A DNA stretch of 64,000 nt from assembly GCF_002099425.1 (NCBI RefSeq), contig NW_018344068.1, positions 1,780,001-1,844,000 on the forward strand, written 5' to 3'. The notes under the pieces are model-generated. The model had not been told where the DNA came from and searched no databases. It saw nothing but the letters and a program-made list of their open reading frames with translations. Positions 56,295 to 64,000 of this stretch are shown piece by piece (the first letter of the stretch is position 1; each line of letters begins with the position of its first letter). This stretch comes from Phascolarctos cinereus (lineage: Eukaryota; Chordata; Mammalia; Diprotodontia; Phascolarctidae). Both the position numbers and the translations under genes were made by a program.

Positions 56295-56515
56295 CTTCAT
56301 GGTGCCTTGGGAAGAGCACTGAACGGGGAACCAGAAGTCCTAGCTCTGAGTCAAGCTCAGACTCAACCCAGACTCAGTCCACTTAATGGGCAGGTCATCT
56401 CATATCCATGGGCCTCAGTTTCCTTATCTGTAAAAGAAGAGGATTGGACCAGGTGATGGCTAAGGGCCCTTCCAGCTCTAACTGATCCTGTGATTCACTA
56501 GTTGTGTGAGCCATG
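56295..56515 (+). repeat. MIR SINE
   Basis: Landmarks: ttgggaagagcactgaacgg, gggcctcagtttccttatct, gggcccttccagctctaact. Confidence 0.75.
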
Positions 56516-56931
56516 AGCCTTAGTTCTCTCCTCCATATAATGCTTGCACTGCCTGCCTCACAGGATTGTCAGGAGGATCCAGCAGAAGCTGCTATCAGAC
56601 CCAAGGGCATGGGGGCATTTTGTTCTCTGAACGGCTGTGGCTCTTCTTAGCTCAGCTCACCACAATGCAGAGCCGCTCTGGAGAGGGAACTTGCTAAGCC
56701 AAGACTGGGAGAACCAAGGCCTTTTTTGGGCTGCTATAGCTAGAGCCCCAAAGAAGACGGGGCCAGACCTCAGGGGCATTGCTGAGGAATGTCAGGGGCA
56801 TCCAGAGACCTGGATGTTTGGGGAAGAGCAGAGGTATCCCATGGGAGGCTGCCTGCTTGCCCTTCTTAACTAGAAGCTGTGTTGCTGAGGCAAGGAGCCA
56901 GCTGCCAGCACCGAGGGGAAGAGTTCAGGCT

Positions 56932-57075
56932 GGGGCAGCTAGGTGGTGCAGTGGGTAGAACACCGGCTCTGGATTCAGGAGGACCTGAATTCAAATCCGG
57001 CCTCAGACACATAACACTTACTAGCTGTGTGACCCTGGGCAAGTCACTTAACCCCATTGCCTAACCAAAAAGAAA
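56932..57075 (+). mobile_element. Young marsupial tRNA-SINE with 13-bp target-site duplication
   Basis: Head ggggcagctaggtggtgcag, end ccccattgcctaacc and an A-rich tail. A perfect aagagttcaggct lies at 56919-56931 and 57076-57088. Confidence 0.95.
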
Positions 57076-57088
57076 AAGAGTTCAGGCT

Positions 57089-58769
57089 TCTTAGCCCTGG
57101 GAAACCCTGACAGGCCTAAGGGTACTGTTCTTCCCAACAGAGAAGTGGAGGGGAAGAAAAAGGGGGCCACCCCATCTCCTTTGGCTGCACAAGACAGTTC
57201 TACCAATGATATGGAAGGCCCAGGGTAGTGCCCTTGCATAACAAAGGCTGCCCAGAACGGTCTGTGCTGGCTTTGGTTACCTAGTAGACAAGAGAAAGCA
57301 GGAGTTGGGAGGGGGAAGGGGAGGGGATGGTGGAGAGGGAGGGAAGGAGTCAGAAGGGCTGGCCTTGGCCTGCCCCTTGACTGGCCTGGGGGAGGAACCT
57401 CAAGAGACCAGCACAAGGAGACAGAAGGAGAAAATTTCTGTCTTTCTCATAGCAACTTGTAATAGATTTTTCCAGGCAAAACATCTTTGCATTCAGGAGG
57501 CCTTGTCTAAACCTATCAGAGTCACCCAGTAAGGAACAGATGGAGGGGGGGGGGCAAGATGGGGGTGGAGAAAAGTTTTCCTCTTTATCTCCACCTCCAT
57601 TCCTCCACCCCCACCCCTCTTCACTCCTGTTTTCCTTGGGAATTCAGTACTACTTCTCTAGTGGAAGAACTGTGGTAACAGAAAAATGTACCTAATTCCC
57701 CTTCTTCTCCTGCCCTTTATTAGGGGTAGGTCCTATTAACTAGGTAGCTGCATAGTTGGCATTATTAAGCTCTCCTTCCCTCTGAATGGATTCTTGGTGG
57801 ACAGGATGTGTCCCCATTCTGTGGGCTGCTCAGGAAGGAGAGAGGGAGGTGTTATTTCGTCCAATATGTCTTGCCCTGCCCCAGGACCCCTGGGGTGGGG
57901 GTGGGGGGCAGATAGGAAACTAGCAAGAGTTACCTGGTACTGTGTGCCCTAGGACTAAAGGAGATTCTGGTGAGCCCTAAAGAGGCAATTTCCATCTAAT
58001 GGGACCTTTCCCCCTTGCCCCTCCCCTACATGCACATGGTTCTGGGGCCACCTCTAGCACCACTCCATGGCCCGGGCACCAAGCAGTACCCAGATCAAGT
58101 GAACATCACACTCCCTAATCAAGGTATTTTCATTGGTCTGAGAGCTCCCTTCATTGAGACTCAAAAGGTGACCTAATCTGATCTCTCCATGAGGGTGGGG
58201 GCTTCAGGCTTGAGATGGGGAAAGCAAGGGTCAGGCAGGTCATTTGGAGATACTGAGTCTTAGACATCCTTGATTCCTTAGGTCTTGTCTGTAATGTAGC
58301 TACCCCTCCTCAACTCAGACCATCCTCCCACCACCCCTGCAGGCCTCAGAGACTTCTGCTGTAACCTACCCACAGTCCTGAGGTCTCCTCGCCTGGCAGT
58401 CCTGTCGGGTAGGGGTGGGAGGTGGACAAATAGAAGGATGACTCATGACAGAAGTGTGGGGTCTGAGCGTGTGAGGTCTGGGTCCTTGGGGAGTGGGAGT
58501 GGGGTGTGTTGATGTCGGGGTGTTAGGGCATACTAGGTAGAGGGAGAGGGAAGCTAAATTGGTGGGGGGAAGTATGGTGTCTGGGGTTTAAGGAAAGGAT
58601 CTGTGTGGGGAAGCTGGGTAGAGAGCAAGGTACTAGGTAGAGGAAAGGTAATTGGGGGGAGGGATAGGAAGTGGTGGGCTCTGGGCTCTGGCAGGAGTGG
58701 GGGGTTCAGGGTCCAGGTCAGGAAGGGAGGGGGCTGAAGGCCAATGGGCTCCTCTGCAGCTGCTCAGCG
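57089..58769. other. Intergenic, G-rich in parts
   Basis: G-runs at 57545-57554, 57894-57909 and many GGG blocks at 58400-58740 could form G-quadruplexes. No gene recognised. Confidence 0.45.
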
Positions 58770-58950
58770 GGTGGCACCGTAGAGCCTGTCACGGGCTGGG
58801 CTATCGAATCTGAAAGCAATTAAAGCCATCAGCAGTGTTCGCTCCGGGCTGGCTCCAGGCAGCGGGGGACCTGCCATAACATATCAGGCCCTGTCTGCTC
58901 CCCTCCCGAGGACCCGGGCACAACCACACGCCCCGAGTCCCCCCTCCTCC
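58770..58950. promoter_or_regulatory. Candidate conserved noncoding element or enhancer
   Basis: A stretch unlike its G-rich surroundings, with balanced composition, retained CpGs (cgaatc, gttcgctccggg) and a homeodomain-type core in aaagcaattaaagccatcag. About 3 kb past the CAPN15 poly(A) site and free of repeats. Regulatory role is inferred only. Confidence 0.35.
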
Positions 58951-59734
58951 CCCTGGCCCAGGCTTCCAGGGCCACCTGGACTTCTGCTGCCCCAGCCCCC
59001 TCCCCCTCCTCCTGACACCTAGCACCCATATCCCCTGAGTGAGCAGGCAAGAAATCCCTGGGGACGCTCAGGCCAGGACGGTAGCTCCTAGGGCCTTCAG
59101 GCTCTGGAGGGGCCTTTCACCCCTTAGTTCCCAGGGTGCCTCAGGCTTACTCTCTGCCCACGTGTCTCCCTTGGGGCAGCCACTAAGCCCCTTTAGCATG
59201 GTCTGCCCTGGAATTTCCCTTCACTCCCCCACAAGTCCCATAAGCCTCTAGCCTTCTTTGGTTTCCTTTTTATTTTCCATCTTCCTGTATCCCCCTCCTC
59301 CCATTTCAGGTTTGTCCTGTTTAAAGGGATCAATGTCCAGCCCATTCTGAGCCCACCTGACTCCAGGTCCTTGAGTGGAGATCACCCAGCCTACCCCCTT
59401 GAGGAAGGGATTCACTGCATCCCCAACATTTTGACAGAGGCCAGCCCAGGGGGTCAGAACCCTCACCAGGTTTGGCCCAGCTGTACAGCAGGCCCACTTG
59501 AGGATCTTGGCTGTTCACAGTGCTGGCTCCCTGGGGGAACTTGTCATTGACTAAGCCCTGTAAGAGACCTCACTCAGGTGCGTGGAGTTCTAATGTCCTC
59601 TCACCCGACCCCTCTCTGCCTACCGGCACTCTCCTCCTATTCTCTGGCCCTTTTTCCTGATTTGGGATGTCCTGCCTGACATCTCTCCCTATTAGGCCTT
59701 TGCCAAACCTCCTTAGCTCATTGAAATAACACAT
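58951..59734. other. Intergenic, nothing recognised
   Basis: C-rich unique-looking sequence. A weak L2-like stretch near 59640-59710. Confidence 0.4.
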
Positions 59735-59875
59735 CTGCCATTTACTACTTCTGGGACTTTGGACAAATCATTTCACCTCTGAGATTCAGTTTCTTCCTCT
59801 GTACAATGAGGGTACTGAATTAGCTGATCTCTGAGACCCTTCCCTGTTCAAAGTCCTGTCTTCCTATAACCACAG
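59735..59875 (+). repeat. MIR SINE
   Basis: Landmarks: tgccatttactacttctggg, ggacaaatcatttcacctct, agattcagtttcttcctctg. Confidence 0.7.
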
Positions 59876-60539
59876 AAAGAAATGAGCTAGAGTCTAAGAA
59901 ATAGAGGTTCAGACATGGGGGAAGAACTTCCCAGCAGACAGACAAGGTGAAATTGAGGAGACAAGGATGAATCACATGACCTTCTCTCCTTTATACTGGC
60001 CCCCATTCCTCCAGGGCCTATCCCTCTGGACCCTGGTTGCCAACCCAGCCCATTCTCAGGTCATCATTCATGCTCGCCCTGTACTAAAGTTGGGCTCCCC
60101 TTCTCTTCCATCCTGTGCCTTCACATTCTGGCCAGTCAGTCGGCCCTTCTATTGAGCCCTTATTATGTACTTAGTATTGGGGGGGAGGGGTTGTTGGGGA
60201 GGAGGAGCAGGAAGGAGCATTTCAGAAACACTAAGACACAGTCAAGAAATCCCCCGTACCATTGGAGAGAGGTTGAACAATTAAAAAAAACAATCATACT
60301 CGATTTTAGTACTGTGGAGAAACACTATGGAGTGAGAGAAGAGGCTACAATAATAGGAAAGTTTCACGTGGGAAACCTGATAGAATAGCCAGTTAAATGA
60401 AGAAAGAGCTGGAGGTTTAAATGGACTCCAAATCCAGCATCATATGCATAGAGGGACAGGAACTGGAACTGGGATTTCATTGGAATAGAGAATTTCACTC
60501 TGAGAAAGCTACCTCAACCAATGTAAGTAGGCACCCTTC
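59876..60539. other. Intergenic, nothing recognised
   Basis: No supported gene or repeat. Confidence 0.4.
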
Positions 60540-60690
60540 TCTACACAGTTACCTGGAGCACTGAGGAGTAAAACAATTTGTCTAGGATCACAAAGCCAGC
60601 CTGTGTCAGAGATGGTATTTGAACTAAGGTCTTCCAGGCTCCAAGGCCAAAATCCTATCAGCTTTGCTATGCTATGTATGAGCATCAGCT
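60540..60690 (-). repeat. MIR SINE
   Basis: Landmarks: aacaatttgtctaggatcac, ggtatttgaactaaggtctt, ggccaaaatcctatcagctt. Confidence 0.7.
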
Positions 60691-61039
60691 ACATGCCAAG
60701 AAATAGGACATCCAGGATGAAGCAGGTTATGGTCAGGCCCACTATCCTGTCTTGATTGGACCACATCAGGAGTATTGTGGTGAGTTCTGGCTACCACATT
60801 TTGTGAGGAATGTTGATAAACTGGAACATGTCCAAAGGTGAAGGACCAGGAAGGATGATGGGGACTAGGCTAATGGTCATATGGTAAAAGTTAAAGAAAC
60901 TAGGGGTGTTTGGCTTGGAGAAAAGACTTAGGGGAGACATAATCATTATTTTCAGGAATTTGAAGGATGGTCAAGTGGAAAAGAGAATAGACATTCTTAT
61001 CTACAGTCACAGGATTGTGAGGAAGGTGCTATGGAAACC

Positions 61040-61293
61040 TTTTTTCTTATTGTTTCAATCATGTCCGACTCTTCATGACCCCATTTGGGGTTTTCTTGGC
61101 AGAGATACTGGAACAGTTTGATGTTTCTTCTTCCAGCTCATTTTACAGATGAGGAAACTGAGACAAACAGGTTAAGTACCTTGCCTGGGATCACACATCT
61201 GGTAAGTGTCAGGCCAGATTTGAACTCAGGAAGATGAATGTTCTGACTCCAGGCTCAATGCTCTATCCACTGCACTACCTAGCTGCCCCATTC
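61040..61293 (-). mobile_element. SINE with RTE-like tail (MAR1-type) inside L3
   Basis: Landmarks: attgtttcaatcatgtccga, accccatttggggttttctt, attttacagatgaggaaact, actacctagctgcccc. A short aaacctt matches on both sides, a possible target-site duplication. Confidence 0.87.
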
Positions 61294-61324
61294 AAACCTT
61301 AACATACCACATAAATAAGTTATT

Positions 61325-61612
61325 AGTATTATGAATAGCTAGGGTTTATATAGTGCTTTAAAGTTTCTTTAAAGTTTGCAGTTTATAAATATAATAAATG
61401 CTAAACTTTATAAATATTTTATCCTCACAGCAACCCTGGAGGTGGTTGCTATTATTATCCCTATTTAACAGATGAGAAGACTGAGGAAGAGAGAGATTAC
61501 ATGACTTGCTTAGAGTCACACCACTAGTAAGCGTCTAAGGCTGGATTTGAAGTCAGGTCTTCCTGACTCCAAGTTGAGTACTCTGTCCAATGTACTACTT
61601 ACGTGGCTCCAA
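61325..61612 (-). repeat. CORE-SINE inside L3
   Basis: Landmarks: tatatagtgctttaaagttt, atcctcacagcaaccctgga, gtcttcctgactccaagttg. It lies between the MAR1-type SINE and the second L3 part. Confidence 0.85.
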
Positions 61613-61905
61613 TGGAAAAACCAGGACCAGGAGATGGATGTTGTTATAAGGATTTTGGTTATAAGTGTTGTTATATGTGAATTTTGGTTTGATGTAAGGA
61701 AGTACTTTTAACAGTGAGAGCTAACCAGTGGTGAAATCAATGTCCTCATGAGATAACATGCTCCCTTTCACTAGAAGTGTTCAAGTACATGTCAAGGGCA
61801 GTGTTGGAGAGATAGATTCCAGTGTGCTCAGGGTGGGTATCTGGACAAGATGCCCTCAATGGTTCCTTCCAATTCAGAAAACCTATGATTCTTTGAGGTA
61901 GGATT

Positions 61906-62775
61906 GGAATCTTAAAGGATGAGTAGAATTTGGAGAGGCAGAAAGGAAAGATGAGCCATTCCAGGCTAAGGAAATGGTATGAGCAAAGGTGTGGAGGTGG
62001 GAATGAGCATGGCATTGAAAAAGAAGAAGCAGTACTGGTCTCCTTGGATTGCCCAGTGCTTGCTAGGAAGAGGCACTGCACTATAATAATGGCAGGCATT
62101 TACTAGTTCTTTTAGTTGCAAATGCAAAGCATATTCCACACATAATTTCATTAGATTAGGAATTTCCTGGGAGCATGTACAGGAGTGCTATTTCCACACA
62201 AGGGGAGCGATATTGGCTACAGAGAAGAGACACCACCCCGGCCTGGAAGCAGTGAGTGTCAGGTGGGAGTGGTCTTGGCAGAGAGATGTTAAGCAGTGGG
62301 GAGACCTGGGAAAAGGCCTGAATGGCCTCTGAAGGGAGAAAGCTGGCACCAGATAGGGACACCATGCTCTGTGCTGCTCTGAAGTGAGGTTTGCACTGAA
62401 GGTCATTGAGTCCAGGCACCTCCATTGGTTCCTGCATCTCTTCCTCCACCCCACCCCGGAGGAGAGCGACTGTGCCCAAATGGGGACATTGAAGGGGCAG
62501 TAGAGTGATGGTGCCAGGGTAGGGAGAACTGTTGGTGCAGCACAGAATCACAGAACTAAGGACTGGAGGAAGAGCTGGAACCAAGGAAGAAAGGGCCACA
62601 GCATGGAAAAGCAAACCAGGTTCTTGGCCTTTCTCTGGTCTAATGAATCATATGGACTGTGCAGGTTCGTGGGGAGTCTTTGGACCACGGAGGGAGGAAG
62701 AAGTCCATGTTGATCTTTTATGGTTCTCACTGGGGCTGCTGGGGCTGTCTTCATTGTGTAGAACAGAGCATCTCT
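61906..62775. other. Intergenic; part may be the old mid-repetitive element
   Basis: 61910-62030 (gccattccaggctaaggaaa, gagcaaaggtgtggaggtgg) resembles the middle of the element at 28030. The remainder is unassigned. Confidence 0.4.
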
Positions 62776-62924
62776 GGGGCAGCTAGGTGGCACGGTGGAT
62801 AGAGCACCAGTCAGGAAGACCTGAGTTCAAATCCGGCCTCAGACCAAACACTTAATACTTACTAGCTGTGGGACCCTAGGCAAGTCACTTAACCCCAATT
62901 GCCAAAAAAAAAAAAAGAAAAAAA
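62776..62924 (+). mobile_element. Young marsupial tRNA-SINE with 16-bp target-site duplication
   Basis: Head ggggcagctaggtggcacgg, end ccccaattgcc and a long A-rich tail. A perfect agaacagagcatctct lies at 62760-62775 and 62925-62940. Confidence 0.96.
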
Positions 62925-62940
62925 AGAACAGAGCATCTCT

Positions 62941-64000
62941 GATAGCTCTGGAGTCTTGGCATCTTAGGGAGCCACTGTGGCTCAGGTATTTTATAGGAAG
63001 GGATAGAATCCTGCTCCATTGAATATACTTGATTTTCCAACTGTGAGGTCGCTGGATCCAATGATCTAGGAAACAGGAAATGTTTATGTTGGAAGCTTCC
63101 AGGCCTAGAAGATCTAGACATGAGAAATTAAGGCAGAGAGAGGAGGTAGCTGAAAGGAGATGGGGAAGTGGTGGACAACTTGTTGGACAAGGAAAAGACT
63201 AAGCCAGAAATAAACAATAATTTTCTGGGTTACAATAAATAGTATAACTCAGAAGAACTGTATAAGTCCCAACAGGAAGTGAGTTTTCTCGACTGTCTGT
63301 AGATTTGGATGTGAGTACTTTTCTATAGTCCCTGTGGGAGTTTCCTTGATTATCTGTGGGCTTATGTAGGACTCCTTTTTCATGTAATGGGAGCCTTTCT
63401 CCACCTAGGTGTATGTGCAGTTGCCATGCCTGGTGACCACCTTGGGGGAAGCTTGGGCTGAGCCCATTTCACCTGAGTCATGCGTGGCTCAGGTACTTGC
63501 AATGAGAGATGATGGAGAGTCCCCTAACTGACTTCTGAGCTAGAGCAGCTGATAACTCAGGGGACCTTTAAAAAGAAGAGGCCATTTCCACCCCCAGTGG
63601 CCGCTAGGCTGCAGCTCTCCAGGTGACAAGATGTTCCACCAGCCAGGGAGGGAGGCCAGCCTTCCTTGTCTACCCCAGTATAATGGCAATCCCATTCTCA
63701 AGATAGGTAGCGTTGAGGACACTCAACCAGGTGAGCTTGTGTAGGGCCTGGTTCTTTTGTGTGTCACTGAGTACCTGACCTTGTGAGTTTCAAAAGGTCT
63801 GGATTACAACAGCACTACCATCTCTTGGCGTGGTCTCAGTGGCAGAACATCCACCTTAGCAGCCACTGTTGACAGCAAGGGAAGGATCCACATCAGAGAG
63901 AAGCCACCAGAAACCAGAACAGCCCCCTTTGCCACTTCACTGTCAGGATGGTGCCAGCAGATTGCCGGGCCAAGGTGAAATGTAAACCTCTGCTCAGCAG
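62941..64000. other. Intergenic to window end, nothing recognised
   Basis: No exon of a neighbouring gene could be recognised in either strand up to the window edge. Confidence 0.4.

Larger units (their letters stand above)
60700..61905 (+). repeat. L3/CR1 LINE 3' end split by two SINEs
   Basis: First part 60700-61039: gaccacatcaggagtattgt, aaactggaacatgtccaaag, ttggagaaaagacttagggg. Second part 61613-61905: tttgatgtaaggaagtactt, ctagaagtgttcaagtacat, cttccaattcagaaaaccta. They join in the correct L3 order. Confidence 0.82.

Noticed and set aside
62941-64000. Possible first exon of the next gene (PIGQ in human order)
   Set aside because: No frame near the window end matches the N-terminus of PIGQ as I recall it, and no CpG-rich promoter is seen.

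Overview
The window reads as nuclear DNA of a marsupial. It is AT-rich and crowded with interspersed repeats: tRNA-derived SINEs whose head reads like gggcagctaggtggcgcagt, one SINE type with an RTE (BovB-like) tail, MIR/CORE-SINEs, L1, L2 and L3/CR1 LINEs. Its one recognisable protein gene has introns and matches vertebrate CAPN15. The SINE heads are the main reason for calling it a marsupial. I cannot name the species.

Layout. 1-21.4 kb: no coding exon; probably intron 1 or upstream flank of CAPN15. It holds a minus-strand L1 (about 4.26-8.85 kb) that carries two later insertions, an L2, several MIR-type SINEs and two opposed LTR-like fragments (12.3 and 14.3 kb). 21,444-22,932: the large first coding exon of CAPN15. 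22,933-40,922: an 18 kb intron that starts with a GC rather than GT donor. It holds an L3/CR1 LINE, an L2 with nested SINEs, a 151-bp inverted duplication (33.3/34.1 kb), an L1 fragment inside a SINE, and copies of an old mid-repetitive family I cannot name. 40,923-52,588: ten more coding exons with short introns, ending at the stop codon. 52,589-about 55,725: an apparent 3' UTR of about 3.1 kb with a Pumilio-type site and a distal AATAAA. 55.7-64 kb: no gene recognised; repeats, G-rich tracts and a candidate conserved noncoding element near 58.8 kb.

The gene. Eleven coding segments join without a frame break into 3,267 nt (1,088 residues plus stop), close to the 1,086 residues I recall for human CAPN15. 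The product has an N-terminal array of RanBP2/NZF zinc fingers, a calpain cysteine-protease domain with Cys558, His723 and Asn743 as the expected triad, and the C-terminal SOL homology domain. I count six fingers; I recall five annotated in the human protein. Noncoding first exon(s) and the promoter were not found and may lie upstream of the window.

I found no RNA gene, CRISPR array or novel multi-gene system. The observations most worth checking are the extra zinc finger and adjacent SUMO-interaction-like motif, the GC-AG intron with an open read-through into the intron, the long-hairpin inverted repeat, and the candidate noncoding element at 58.8 kb.
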